A stretch of DNA of 64,000 nt from Paracoccaceae bacterium (GCA_009773375.1 WRPH01000005.1:1-64000); one strand, 5' to 3'. Positions 28,962 to 38,380 are shown, counted from the stretch's first letter. The notes: a model not told the origin generated them from the sequence alone. Program-made: numbers and translations.

Positions 28962-29127
28962 CCGCGCCCCCTTGTGTGCGGCTTGCATAGCCAAGCCGGA
29001 GACGCTGCGCACGAAAAAACGACCGCGACAGATTAAAACTTATCATGCACCCTTGACGAAAGGATATTGCGCTGCAACTGCGAAGGGATTACCGCTTTTG
29101 CAACCGCAGAATCCAAGGATGACCGCC

Positions 29128-30792
29128 ATGGCTCTTGACGCCCGCACCCCCGCCGCGCCCCTGCTGGCCGATCTTCTGACCCTGACCGCCGATGCGCTGC
29201 CAGAGGTAGAGGCGCTGTTCACCCGCGCCCGCGAAGCCTTGCGCAGTTTGGTGACGGTGAGCGGTAAAGTGTCAGCGGCGGCGCTGGAGGAACACCAGTT
29301 TGCGGCGCATGGCCTGTCGTGGCTGGCGACCTATGTGGAAAGCCTGCGGCAGATGCGGGCCTGGGCCGGGCGCTTGGCCGAGGACGGCAAGTTTGGCGCG
29401 ATGGAGGGGCTGATCCTTCAGATTGCGTTTGGCGAGTATCTGAACCAGATCCACGGCGGCATCGCGATGTCGCAAGGCGAGGTGGCGCGGGTGCAGGATC
29501 TTGGCCTGACGCTGGATGCGCCGGGGGCTGCGGCGGCGCAACTGATGGCTGCGGGCAACAGCCCGGCTGCGCGGATGGCCTTGGTGGCATTGATGCGCGA
29601 CAACCACGGCCGGGCGACCTTCGGCGCGTCCGGGCTGGATGATGAATTGGAAATGATCCGCGAGCAGTTCCGCCGTTTTGCCGATGAACAGGTGGCACCA
29701 CACGCGCATGGCTGGCATTTGCGCGATGAGCTGATCCCGATGGAGATCATTCAGGCGCTGGCAGAAATGGGTGTGTTCGGCCTGACGATTCCGGAAGAGT
29801 TCGGCGGCTTTGGCTTGTCAAAAGCCTCGATGGTGGTGGTGTCAGAGGAATTGTCGCGCGGTTATATCGGTGTGGGGTCTTTGGCGACGCGGTCGGAAAT
29901 TGCGGCCGAGCTGATCCTGTGCGGCGGCACGCCCGAGCAAAAGGCGCAGTGGTTGCCAAAGCTGGCGTCAGGCGAGATTTTGCCGACGGCAGTGTTTACC
30001 GAACCGAACACCGGCAGCGATCTGGGGTCGCTGCGGACGCGGGCGGTGCGGATCGAAGATGGCTGGGAAGTGACCGGCAACAAGACCTGGATCACCCATG
30101 CGGCACGGACGCATGTGATGACGCTGCTGGCGCGGACCGACCCCGACACCAGCGATTATCGCGGGCTGTCGATGTTTCTGGCCGAGAAGGTGCCGGGCAC
30201 CGATGCGGAACCGTTTCCGACTCCGGGGATGACTGGTGGCGAGATCGAGGTGCTGGGCTATCGCGGCATGAAGGAATACGAGCTGGCGTTTGACGGCTTC
30301 AAGGTGGATGCGGCGAACCTGTTGGGCGGGCAGCCGGGACAAGGCTTCAAGCAGCTGATGCAGACGTTTGAATCTGCGCGGATCCAGACGGCAGCGCGGG
30401 CGATCGGCGTGGCGCAGAACGCGCTGGAAGTCGGGATGAAATATGCCGAGGATCGCAAGCAGTTCGGCAAGCCGCTGATCGAATTTCCGCGCGTGGCTGG
30501 CAAGCTGGCGATGATGGCGGTAGAGATCATGGTGGCGCGGCAGCTGACCTATTTCAGCGCCTGGCAGAAGGATCACGACAAGCGTTGCGATCTGGAGGCG
30601 GGGATGGCCAAGCTGCTGGGCGCGCGAGTGGCCTGGGCGTCGGCGGATAATGCGCTGCAGATTCATGGCGGCAACGGCTTTGCGCTGGAATATCAGATTT
30701 CCCGCATCCTGTGTGACGCGCGGATTTTGAATATCTTTGAAGGCGCGGCGGAAATTCAGGCGCAGGTGATCGCGCGGCGTTTGCTGGATTAA
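29128..30792 (+). CDS. mcd: (2S)-methylsuccinyl-CoA dehydrogenase (acyl-CoA dehydrogenase family)
   Basis: This 554-residue flavoprotein has an acyl-CoA dehydrogenase domain from about residue 180 (FGLTIPEEFGGFGLSK, FTEPNTGSDLGSLRTRA, GNKTWITHA, LQIHGGNGFALEYQ). An unusual N-terminal extension of about 170 residues contains FAAHGLSWLATYVESL and ILQIAFGEYLNQI. That extension distinguishes methylsuccinyl-CoA dehydrogenase of the ethylmalonyl-CoA pathway from ordinary enzymes of about 390 residues. The catalytic acid is probably Glu in NIFEGAAEIQ. The product is mesaconyl-CoA, and electrons go to EtfAB (14242-15929). ATG 29128 has AAGGA upstream; ATG 29119 is an alternative. Confidence 0.85.
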   Translation: MALDARTPAAPLLADLLTLTADALPEVEALFTRAREALRSLVTVSGKVSAAALEEHQFAAHGLSWLATYVESLRQMRAWAGRLAEDGKFGAMEGLILQIAFGEYLNQIHGGIAMSQGEVARVQDLGLTLDAPGAAAAQLMAAGNSPAARMALVALMRDNHGRATFGASGLDDELEMIREQFRRFADEQVAPHAHGWHLRDELIPMEIIQALAEMGVFGLTIPEEFGGFGLSKASMVVVSEELSRGYIGVGSLATRSEIAAELILCGGTPEQKAQWLPKLASGEILPTAVFTEPNTGSDLGSLRTRAVRIEDGWEVTGNKTWITHAARTHVMTLLARTDPDTSDYRGLSMFLAEKVPGTDAEPFPTPGMTGGEIEVLGYRGMKEYELAFDGFKVDAANLLGGQPGQGFKQLMQTFESARIQTAARAIGVAQNALEVGMKYAEDRKQFGKPLIEFPRVAGKLAMMAVEIMVARQLTYFSAWQKDHDKRCDLEAGMAKLLGARVAWASADNALQIHGGNGFALEYQISRILCDARILNIFEGAAEIQAQVIARRLLD

Positions 30793-30847
30793 GCTTTACG
30801 CAGGCGGTCTTAGGCGGGTAGAGCCGCCTTCTGCAATTGGGGCCGCC

Positions 30848-31855
30848 ATGACCGAGACTGTTCTTCTGACCGGGATTTCCGGGTTTATTGCCAAGCATGT
30901 GGCGGCGAAGCTGCTGAACGCTGGCTATCGCGTGCGCGGGTCGCTGCGGCGGTTGGATCGCGCCGATGAAGTGCGGGCGGCGCTGGCTGGGGTGGTTCCG
31001 GCAGAGGCTTTGGCGCGGTTAAGCTTTGTGGCGCTGGATCTGGAGGCGGACGCGGGCTGGGATCAGGCGATGGCGGGGGTGGCGGCGCTGGTGCATACCG
31101 CCTCGCCCTTCCCGATTGCACAGCCGAAGGAGGCGGCGGTGCTGATCCGCCCGGCGGTTGAAGGCACGTTGCGGGCGCTGCGGGCGGCGAAGGCGGCGGG
31201 GGTTGGCCGGGTGGTTTTGACCTCCAGCACGGCGGCGGTGACGGACAGCGGCAAGACCGGGGTGCAGGACGAAACCGATTGGTGCGATGCCAATGCGGCG
31301 GATACCTCGGCCTATTCCAAATCGAAGACATTGGCAGAGCGGGCCGCGTGGGATTTTTGCGCGGCGGAAGGTTTGGCGCTGACCACGATCAACCCGGGGT
31401 TTGTGATGGGGTCGCCGCTGGATAGGCATTACGGCAGCTCGGTCGGGGTGATCAAACGGATCTTGCGCGGCAAAGACCCGATGATGCCGAACCTGTCTTT
31501 CCCGGTGGTGGATGTGCGCGATGTGGCGGAAATGCACCTGCGCGCGGTGTAGCGGCCTGACACGACGGGCAAGCGGTTTCTGGCGGTCGCAGGCATGCTG
31601 ACGATGCCGGATATGGGGCGGGTGCTGAAGCTGGCTTACCCGGCGCGGCGCATCCCGACGCGGGTGGCACCCTACCCGATCTTGCGGCTGCTGGCGCTGT
31701 TTGACCCGCAGATCCGCGCCATTCTGCCCAGCGTTGGCGTGGCGCATCCAATGTCGAACGCCCGCGCGCGAGCCGATATGGCGATGAATTTCATCTCGCC
31801 CGAAGGGGCGCTGCGGGCGACGGCGGCCTGGCTGATCGCGGCAAAAGAAGTCTGA
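30848..31855 (+). pseudogene. NAD-dependent epimerase/dihydroflavonol reductase-like SDR, broken by an in-frame stop
   Basis: The frame encodes an extended SDR: GISGFIAKHVAAKLL cofactor motif at residues 9-23, TSSTAAV with the catalytic Ser, and YSKSK as Tyr-x-x-x-Lys. It stops at TAG (31550-31552) after LRAV. The same frame continues without shift as RPDTTGKRFLAVAGML...ISPEGALRATAAWLI to TGA at 31855, exactly the family's C-terminal third. Without the stop the product would be about 335 residues, the usual length. One base change (for example GAG or CAG to TAG) explains it. The truncated 234-residue product retains the catalytic residues but lacks most of the substrate domain. A sequencing error is the alternative. 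Confidence 0.8.
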
Positions 31856-31867
31856 GGCGGCCGCAAG

Positions 31868-34129
31868 CTATTTGCGCTTGCGGACCACCTTGCGCTTGAT
31901 CTTTTCGGCCTTCGCCGCTGCCGGACCGGGTTTGCGCGGCTGATAGCGGCCCGGACGGCCCTGCCTGCCGCTGGGCAGGGTTTTGCCCTCGATGTTCAGC
32001 AGATCCAGCATCAGCCCACCGCTGAGCGGGCTGGCTTCGGCCAGCCGCACCAAGACACGCTGACCGATGCCGATCACCACGCCGGTATCGCTGCCGATCA
32101 GGGTCTGGCTGTCCTGATCATAATGGAAGAACTCGCGCCCGACCGAGCGGATCGGCACCAGCCCGTCGGCCCCGGTTTCGTCCAGCTTGACGAACAGGCC
32201 AAACCGCTGCACGCCGGAAATCCGGCCCGAGAATTCACTGCCGACCCGATCAGCCAGAAAAGCCGCCAGATAGCGATCGGTGGTGTCGCGTTCGGCCATC
32301 ATGGACCGACGTTCGGTATCGGAAATCAGCTTGGCGGTTTCGTCCAGATTTTCGATATCCCAAGCCGACAACCCGTCATCACCCCAAGCATGACCTGCAA
32401 TCAACGCGCGATGCACGATCAGATCGGAGTAGCGCCGGATCGGCGAGGTGAAATGCGCATAGTTGCGCAGCGCCAGACCAAAATGCCCAAAGTTTTCAGC
32501 GTTGTAATAGGCCTGCGTCATCGAGCGCAGGGTCGAGATGTTCATCAGCTCGTCAAACTCGGTGCCCTGCGCCTGTGCCAGCAGACGGTTCAGGTGTTCG
32601 GTTTTCAGCACTTGGCCCTTGGCAAGGGTAAAGCCCGACGCCTCGGCCACTTCGCGCAGGCTATCCAGCTTTTGCGGCGAAGGTTCTTCGTGCACGCGGA
32701 ACAGCAAAGGCCGTTTCAGGCGGATCAATTCCTCGGCAGCGGCGACGTTGGCGAGGATCATATATTCCTCGATCAGCTTGTGCGCATCAAAGCGGTCGCG
32801 GAAGTCAACCGAAGTGACCTTGCCATCATCAGACAGCACGATCTTGCGTTCGGGCAGTTCCAGATCCAGCGGTTGCCGCGCGTTTTTTGCCTGCTTCAAA
32901 GCGGCATAGGCCGCGTAAAGCGGTTTCAGCACCGGATCGAGCAGCGGCGCGGTTTTTTCATCGGCGCGCCCGTCGATGGCATCTTGCACCTGCGCGTAAT
33001 GCAGGCTGCCCTGCGACCGCATCAGGCCACGGGTAAAGCGGTGGTCAAGCTTGCGGCCATGCGCGGTGATGCGCATCTGCACCGCCATGCAGGCGCGATC
33101 GACATGTTCGTGCAGGCTGCACATATCGCCGGACAGCACGTCGGGCAGCATCGGCACCACGCGGTCAGGGAAATAGGTGGAGTTGCCACGCTTGCGCGCC
33201 TCGCGGTCGAGCGCCGAATTCGGGCGGACGTAATGCGCCACATCGGCAATCGCCACCCAGATGATATGGCCGCCGACGTTCTTCGGATCGGTGTCGGGCT
33301 CAGCATAAACCGCATCGTCGCGGTCGCGGGCATCGACCGGGTCAATGGTGATCAGCGGCAGCAGGCGCAAGTCTTCGCGCGTGCCAAGCGGGGCAGGACC
33401 GGCGCGATCTGCCTCGGCAACCACCGCGTCGGGGAACTGATCGGGGATGCCGTGCTGGTGAATGGCGATCAGGCTGAAGGCGCGCGGCCCGGTGGGGTCG
33501 CCCAACCGGGTGGTGACGCGGGCTTGCGGCAGGCCCAGCCGTTTCGGGCCGACCTGTTCCGCCTCGACCAACTCGCCATCGCGGGCACCGTTGGTGTTGT
33601 CGCGGGCGACCTTCCATTCCTTATCGACACCCTTGTCGATCGGCACGATCCGGCCCCCTTCGGCAGAGGCGCGGAAAACCCCCAGCACCTTGAGCGGGTT
33701 GGAGCCAAGTGCGCGGATCAGCCGCGCCTGATAGGTATAATCCTGCCCGCCAACCGCAGTCAGCCGCGCCAGAATCTTCATGCCAGCGGCCAAGGCCGGA
33801 TCACCCTTTTGCGGCATGATCAGGATTTTCGGCGTGTCTTCCGGGCCTTCTTCGCCGGTATCTTCCAAGGGCCGGGCGAACAGATCACCGTTGCTGTCGG
33901 GCGGCAGCACCAGCAGCACCGACACCGGCGGCAGCGCCCCCGGATCGCGGAAGCGGCGGGCGGTCTTTTCGACAGCGCCTTCGGATTCAAGTTCCTTCAG
34001 CATCCGCTTCAGGTCGATGCGCGCATCGCCCTTGATGCCGAAAGCCTTGGCAATATCGCGTTTTCCGGTCAGGCCGGGGTTCTCGGCGATCCATTTCTGG
34101 ATCTGGTCTTTGGTGGGGAGCGTGTTCAT
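31868..34129 (-). CDS. rnr: Ribonuclease R
   Basis: The 753-residue 3'-to-5' exoribonuclease degrades structured RNA. It has an N-terminal helix-turn-helix-like region (GLTGKRDIAKAFGIKG), cold-shock domains, the RNB catalytic domain with the metal-binding aspartates in DPVDARDRDDAVY near residue 268, HFTSPIRRYSDLIVHR near residue 560, and a C-terminal S1 domain (FSGRISGVQRFGLFVKLDE) ending in a basic tail rich in Lys and Arg. Length and domain order match RNase R rather than RNase II. It is transcribed alone on the minus strand. Confidence 0.94.
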   Translation of the reverse strand: MNTLPTKDQIQKWIAENPGLTGKRDIAKAFGIKGDARIDLKRMLKELESEGAVEKTARRFRDPGALPPVSVLLVLPPDSNGDLFARPLEDTGEEGPEDTPKILIMPQKGDPALAAGMKILARLTAVGGQDYTYQARLIRALGSNPLKVLGVFRASAEGGRIVPIDKGVDKEWKVARDNTNGARDGELVEAEQVGPKRLGLPQARVTTRLGDPTGPRAFSLIAIHQHGIPDQFPDAVVAEADRAGPAPLGTREDLRLLPLITIDPVDARDRDDAVYAEPDTDPKNVGGHIIWVAIADVAHYVRPNSALDREARKRGNSTYFPDRVVPMLPDVLSGDMCSLHEHVDRACMAVQMRITAHGRKLDHRFTRGLMRSQGSLHYAQVQDAIDGRADEKTAPLLDPVLKPLYAAYAALKQAKNARQPLDLELPERKIVLSDDGKVTSVDFRDRFDAHKLIEEYMILANVAAAEELIRLKRPLLFRVHEEPSPQKLDSLREVAEASGFTLAKGQVLKTEHLNRLLAQAQGTEFDELMNISTLRSMTQAYYNAENFGHFGLALRNYAHFTSPIRRYSDLIVHRALIAGHAWGDDGLSAWDIENLDETAKLISDTERRSMMAERDTTDRYLAAFLADRVGSEFSGRISGVQRFGLFVKLDETGADGLVPIRSVGREFFHYDQDSQTLIGSDTGVVIGIGQRVLVRLAEASPLSGGLMLDLLNIEGKTLPSGRQGRPGRYQPRKPGPAAAKAEKIKRKVVRKRK

Positions 34130-34194
34130 TTCCTGCCCCTAGCACGAGAAGCCCCGCGTATAAAGGCCAAGCTGCGGTTTTGCGCGGCAAGCCA

Positions 34195-34240
34195 CCGGGG
34201 CGCTGCCCCGGACCCCGGGATATTTAAGGACAGATGAAAG
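34195..34240 (-). repeat. GC hairpin plus conserved tail, dispersed 3'-end element
   Basis: CCGGGGC (34195-34201) pairs with GCCCCGG (34205-34211), followed by GACCCCGGGATATTTAAGGA and CAGATGAAA. A GGGGC..GCCCC hairpin with a GGATATTT...AGATGAA tail recurs in many Rhodobacteraceae intergenic regions (from memory). It sits just downstream of the leftward TIGR03862 gene, suggesting an mRNA 3'-end role. Confidence 0.5.
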
Positions 34241-34242
34241 GC

Positions 34243-35385
34243 TTAGTGCTGCGCGGCTGCCTTGCCCGCCCAGCGCCCGGTGGCCCAGGCGCCGGTCAGC
34301 AGATAGCCGCCGGTCGGCGCCTCCCAATCCAGCATTTCACCGCAGACGAAGGTGCCGGGCAGCGCGCGCAGTTCCAGCGCGTCGGTGACGGCGGATTGGG
34401 CGATGCCGCCGGCCACAGAAATCGCTTCGTCCAAGGGGCGCGGGCCTGCGAGTTTGATTGGCAGCGCCTTGACCGCGGTGATGGGGTCGAGGTTGCGACC
34501 GAACTCCATCACAAGAGCGGCGGCGGCGGCGGGCAGGCCGAGTTTGCGCAGGCGGTTGGCGAGGGTTTCGCCCGGCTTCATCCGCGCGAGTTTGGCGGTG
34601 ACCTCTGCGGCAGGGACATCCGCCATCAGATCCAGCGTCAGCGCGGCACCTTCGCGCAGCGTGCGGCTGACGGCGTAAATGCCGCCGCCCTCGATGCCCT
34701 TGGCCGAGATGACAAACTCGCCGCGTTCATGCTGATCGCCCGCCATCAGCATTGCACCCTTGATCGCGGTGCCGAAATGCTTGGCCATGTGCGGCGTCCA
34801 ATCCACCGCAAAGCCCATGTTGGCGGGTTGCCACGGCGTGATCTGCACGCCCTTTTCAGCCAGCCACGGCACCCAGGCCGCATCCGACCCCAGCCGCGCC
34901 CAAGACGCGCCGCCCAAGGCCAGCACAGTGACCGCAGGCCGCAAGACCTGCACACCATCGGGCGTGTCAAAGGCAAAGCCACCATCGTCAAACCCCGCCC
35001 AGCGCCAGCGGGTGCGCAGGTCCACCCCCTGCCCTTCCAGCCGTTTCAGCCAGGCCCGCAGCAGCGGCGAGGCCTTCATCGTCTTCGGGAATACCCGGCC
35101 GGAGGATCCGGTGAACACCTCTTGTCCCAAGGCGCGCGACCAGATGATCACCTCACGCGGGCCGAATTCGGTCAGCATCGGGCGCAGCCAGTCGGAGCGA
35201 CAGGCGGCGATGAAGCTGCCACGGTCTTCATCCTTGGTGATGTTCAGACCGGATTTTCCGGCCATCAGAAACTTGCGCGCCGGGCTGGATTTCGCCTCGC
35301 ACAGCACCACCCGCCGACCGGCGCGGGCCAACTCTTCTGCCGCCATCAAACCGGCGGGGCCGGCCCCGATTACCAAAGCATCCAT
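34243..35385 (-). CDS. TIGR03862 family flavoprotein (HI0933-like)
   Basis: The 380-residue protein has an N-terminal FAD-binding motif (ALVIGAGPAGLMAAEEL) followed by the HI0933-type CEAKSSPARKFLMAGKSGLNITKDE region at residues 29-53. The C-terminal FAD segment reads FVCGEMLDWEAPTGGYLLTGAWATG. The family is conserved but has no defined substrate; related proteins are YhiN-like oxidoreductases. The ATG overlaps the MscS-gene stop by one base, so the pair is coupled, although no functional link is obvious. Confidence 0.88.
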   Translation of the reverse strand: MDALVIGAGPAGLMAAEELARAGRRVVLCEAKSSPARKFLMAGKSGLNITKDEDRGSFIAACRSDWLRPMLTEFGPREVIIWSRALGQEVFTGSSGRVFPKTMKASPLLRAWLKRLEGQGVDLRTRWRWAGFDDGGFAFDTPDGVQVLRPAVTVLALGGASWARLGSDAAWVPWLAEKGVQITPWQPANMGFAVDWTPHMAKHFGTAIKGAMLMAGDQHERGEFVISAKGIEGGGIYAVSRTLREGAALTLDLMADVPAAEVTAKLARMKPGETLANRLRKLGLPAAAAALVMEFGRNLDPITAVKALPIKLAGPRPLDEAISVAGGIAQSAVTDALELRALPGTFVCGEMLDWEAPTGGYLLTGAWATGRWAGKAAAQH

Positions 35386-36704
35386 TACGCATTTCCTTTG
35401 GGCAGGTTGCCCCTGATTTCCACCACCCGATGCGGATAGGGCATTTCAATTCCGGCCGCCTTCAGCGCGTTCCAGATCGCAAACAACACCTGACTGCCGT
35501 ATTTATTCTTGCCGTCGTCAATGCCGTTAACCCAATATTCCACCACAAAATCAATGCTGCTTTCGCCAAAGCCGCGCAACTCGCAATCCGGGCCATCCGG
35601 CTTTGCCAGCACGAAGGGCAGACTGCGGACGGCGGTTTCAATGATGTCGGGCACAAGGTTGATGTCGGTTTCATAGCTGACCGAAAACGCCGCCTCGTAG
35701 CGGTTGGCGCTGCCCTGATCCGAGTAATTCACCACCCGCGTGGTGATGAAATGATCGTTCGGCACCACGATCCAGCGGCCGTCAAACGTCTCCAGCACGC
35801 AGGCGCGGGCGGTCATCTTGACGATGGTGCCCTTTTCGCCGCCGTCGAGTTCGACATAATCGCCAACGGTGGTCTGGCCTTCGATCAACAGGATGATGCC
35901 GCTGACAAAGTTTGCCGCGATCTGCTGCAAGCCAAGCCCGATGCCGACGCCCAAAGCGCCGCCCAGCACTGCAACGGCGGTCAGGTCGATGCCCATGATG
36001 TTCATCAACAGCAGGAAAGCCGCGCCGAAGATCGCCACCTCGGCGGCTTTCACCGCCAGTTCACGGGTGGCCGGGCGCAGTTCTTGCTGCTTTTTGATAT
36101 AGTCGGCGGATTGTCGGTTGGACCATGCCCCCAGCCAGAACAACAGGCTGCCGGCGATCAGACCCCGGATCAACGCCATCGCCGAAAACCGGATATTGCC
36201 CAGCGCGATGATCGACGCATCCAGCCTTGCCGAAATATCATCCAGAATGCCCAGCGCATACAGCGCCGCAATCGGGATCAGCACATATTTTCCCAGCAAT
36301 TTCAGGAAACTATCTGTCAGAACCTCGCGCACGAACAGCCGCGTGGCCAGCAGCAGGAACACCCGCTTGCCAAAGGCAATCACCTCGCCCGAGCCGAAAA
36401 TCTGCCGCGTCACCTCTTCGCCCGCCGCCGTGAAGCCGTAGGCGAGCAGGGGCATCAGCAAAGGCAGGAAACCCAGCGCAAACCGGCGGGCGGTGGCGAT
36501 CAGGTTGGCCTTTTCACCGGGGTCCAGAAAGCGGGTGACCAGCGGGCTGATGCGTTTGCTGGCGGCAACGGCGGCGACATAGGCCAGTGCCAACAGCGCG
36601 AATTGTGACCATGCGGCGGGGGAAAGCAGCCAGCCTTGCGCGATGTCGCTGGCTTGGGCCAGCCAGCCCAGCAGATTGGTCGCGAATTCCGATTGCGGTT
36701 GCAT
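35385..36704 (-). CDS. MscS-family mechanosensitive channel
   Basis: The 439-residue inner-membrane protein has several N-terminal helices and then the MscS pore-lining helix and beta domain: VAVLGGALGVGIGLGLQQIAANFVSGIILLIEGQTTVGDYVELDG (residues about 255-300). It is longer than E. coli MscS because of extra N-terminal helices. It should open under membrane tension to release solutes after osmotic downshock. ATG 36704 follows an AGGA site. Confidence 0.9.
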   Translation of the reverse strand: MQPQSEFATNLLGWLAQASDIAQGWLLSPAAWSQFALLALAYVAAVAASKRISPLVTRFLDPGEKANLIATARRFALGFLPLLMPLLAYGFTAAGEEVTRQIFGSGEVIAFGKRVFLLLATRLFVREVLTDSFLKLLGKYVLIPIAALYALGILDDISARLDASIIALGNIRFSAMALIRGLIAGSLLFWLGAWSNRQSADYIKKQQELRPATRELAVKAAEVAIFGAAFLLLMNIMGIDLTAVAVLGGALGVGIGLGLQQIAANFVSGIILLIEGQTTVGDYVELDGGEKGTIVKMTARACVLETFDGRWIVVPNDHFITTRVVNYSDQGSANRYEAAFSVSYETDINLVPDIIETAVRSLPFVLAKPDGPDCELRGFGESSIDFVVEYWVNGIDDGKNKYGSQVLFAIWNALKAAGIEMPYPHRVVEIRGNLPKGNA

Positions 36705-36783
36705 GGGGGCGTCCTGGTTTATGGCTTCCCTGCTGTGACAAAGATTCCCTGCGGAAACAAGCCGGACTGACGCCGCCAACGCG

Positions 36784-36899
36784 CCGATTTCTGTTCAGAA
36801 ATCGGGCACGGAATTTGCCAAATTCCGGGCAATACGCAACAGTCACAGGCAGATCTTGTCTTGGATTTCCTTCAATCTGAGTCAGATTGCTGGAAATCC
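36784..36899 (-). repeat. Three tandem hairpins in the mscS upstream gap
   Basis: The gap holds three stem-loops in a row. CCGATTTCTG (36784-36793) pairs with 36796-36805. CGGAATTT (36809-36816) pairs with 36820-36827. A compound stem joins GGATTTCC and CAATCTGA (36863-36880) with TCAGATTG and GGAAATCC (36882-36899). They follow the leftward crotonase gene (stop at 36903) and precede the mscS start, so they may terminate the first and insulate the second. The second stem resembles the AT-rich hairpin at 28167-28190. Confidence 0.6.
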
Positions 36900-36902
36900 G
36901 CT

Positions 36903-37508
36903 CTAACCGATCAGCCGTTTGATCGCCGCCGCATGGCCGGGTTTGGCGGCCAGCGTATCTGCGGCCAGTGCGCGCGCGGTTTCCAGCAGGCTTTGCGGTT
37001 CGACAATGCGGTCGATCAGGCCCCAGGCCAAAGCCTCGTCGGCCTCTATTTTCGCGCCGCCCATCAGGATCAGTTTGGCGCGGGCCGGCCCAATCAACGC
37101 CACTAACCTTGCCGGGTCCGACGGTTGCGGCAGGAAGCCCAGCTTCATCACCGGATAGAAGAATTTCGCGGGCGGCACCGCCAGCCGCAGATCGCAGGCC
37201 AGCACCATGCCCATCGCGCCACCGGCCAGCGTGCCGTTCAGTGCTGCAATCGTCAGGCAGGGCAGCGCCGCGATCCGCCCCGACAGCCGTTCCCAGACGC
37301 CATCGGTGGCAAGCCCGGCCCGCGCCTCGTCCAGATCGGCACCGGCGGAAAATACCTTGCCCGCCCCGGTCAGGATCAGCGCGGCGGGCGTGTCACCCGA
37401 CAGGGCGGCGTCGAGGGCTTCCAACATCGCCTTGGTCAGCGAATTGGCCTTGTCTGACCGGTTCAGCCGCAGCACCAGCAGCCCCGCGTCGCGTTCGATC
37501 TCGATCAT
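36903..37508 (-). CDS. Enoyl-CoA hydratase/isomerase (crotonase) family, short
   Basis: The 201-residue protein has crotonase-fold oxyanion motifs, GAGKVFSAGADLDEARAG near residue 50 and ALNGTLAGGAMGMVLACDLRLAV near residue 90. It lacks about 50-60 residues of the C-terminal helical region usual in 260-residue enoyl-CoA hydratases, though it still ends with a plausible TLAAKPGHAAAIKRLIG helix. It probably acts on an acyl-CoA, but hydratase, isomerase or another reaction cannot be separated. It overlaps the upstream SDR gene by ATGA. Confidence 0.82.
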   Translation of the reverse strand: MIEIERDAGLLVLRLNRSDKANSLTKAMLEALDAALSGDTPAALILTGAGKVFSAGADLDEARAGLATDGVWERLSGRIAALPCLTIAALNGTLAGGAMGMVLACDLRLAVPPAKFFYPVMKLGFLPQPSDPARLVALIGPARAKLILMGGAKIEADEALAWGLIDRIVEPQSLLETARALAADTLAAKPGHAAAIKRLIG

Positions 37509-38251
37509 GCCATCAACCCCACTGCCAGCCGCACGGCGTCATCGCGCAAGGATACGTCCTTGCCAAGCCACGGGTCTGCGGCGGGTCCGCACATCCACAG
37601 CAGGCATTTCGCGGGCCAATCCGGCGGGATATGCACCGAGAAGTCCAGCTGGCTGACCGGGTTCACGCCGCTGGCCTTGATCTTGACCTGCATGTCGGTC
37701 GCGACCGTTCCGGGCGACAGCCCCAGCACGCGGAGGCCGCGCGCGGCCTGTTCCAGATGCGCCACCCGTGTCAGCATCAGGGCCCCGGCCTTGGCGGAAC
37801 AATAGGCGCCCCAGCCTTCCATCGGGTTGACCGCCGCACCCGAGGATACGGTGATGATGGTGCCCGCGCCCTGTGCCTGCATGATCGGAAGCGCGGCCCG
37901 CATGCCGTGGAACACGCCTTTCAGGTTGATGTCAATTGCGCGGCCAAACTCCGCAGGGTCGGCTTCGGCCAAGCCCGCAATCGGTTCGATCACGCCTGCG
38001 TTGTTGATCAGCACATCCAGCCGCCCAAAGCGCGCCTGCACCGCCAGCATCGCCGCCTGCATTTGCGCCCAATCCGCCACGTCACAGCGCAGCGCCATCG
38101 CCTGCGGGCCGATCTCGGCCGCCAGCGCCTCCACCTCGGCACCCGAGCGGGCAATCAGGGCCAGCTTTGCCCCGGCCTGCGCGAATTCGCGCGCGGAGGC
38201 AGCGCCTATGCCGCGGCTTGCCCCGGTGATCACCACAACCTTGCCCTGCAT
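37505..38251 (-). CDS. Short-chain dehydrogenase/reductase
   Basis: The 248-residue classical SDR has GASRGIG near residue 10, NNAGVI, the catalytic Ser in TVSSGAA and YCSAK as the Tyr-x-x-x-Lys motif. ATG 38251 follows AAAAGGAGAG; the frame stays open far upstream, but that region overlaps the divergent DUF2125 gene and is not coding on this strand. It is coupled by ATGA to the crotonase gene, suggesting the two act on the same acyl-CoA or alcohol intermediate. Confidence 0.9.
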   Translation of the reverse strand: MQGKVVVITGASRGIGAASAREFAQAGAKLALIARSGAEVEALAAEIGPQAMALRCDVADWAQMQAAMLAVQARFGRLDVLINNAGVIEPIAGLAEADPAEFGRAIDINLKGVFHGMRAALPIMQAQGAGTIITVSSGAAVNPMEGWGAYCSAKAGALMLTRVAHLEQAARGLRVLGLSPGTVATDMQVKIKASGVNPVSQLDFSVHIPPDWPAKCLLWMCGPAADPWLGKDVSLRDDAVRLAVGLMA

Positions 38252-38318
38252 CCTGCTCTCCTTTTCTGCGCCTTGATGACAATTGCGTTTACCCCGAACC
38301 GCAGTCCAACGGAAAGCC

Positions 38319-38347
38319 TTGACCCTATCTGCGCAAGCACGGATGCT
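38319..38347 (+). promoter_or_regulatory. Possible sigma70-type promoter of the DUF2125 gene
   Basis: TTGACC (38319-38324) is followed after 17 bases by GATGCT (38342-38347) and then TATT, upstream of ATG 38381. The -35 is good, the -10 weak; no other pair looked better in this divergent gap. Confidence 0.3.
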
Positions 38348-38380
38348 ATTGGCCAGATATTTCCTTGATGAGGGTTGGTT

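Noticed and set aside
32123-34237. A 704-codon open frame antisense to RNase R
   Set aside because: It is a GC-rich shadow of rnr: its composition is dominated by Arg, His, Gln and Ala, and there is no family resemblance or ribosome-binding site.
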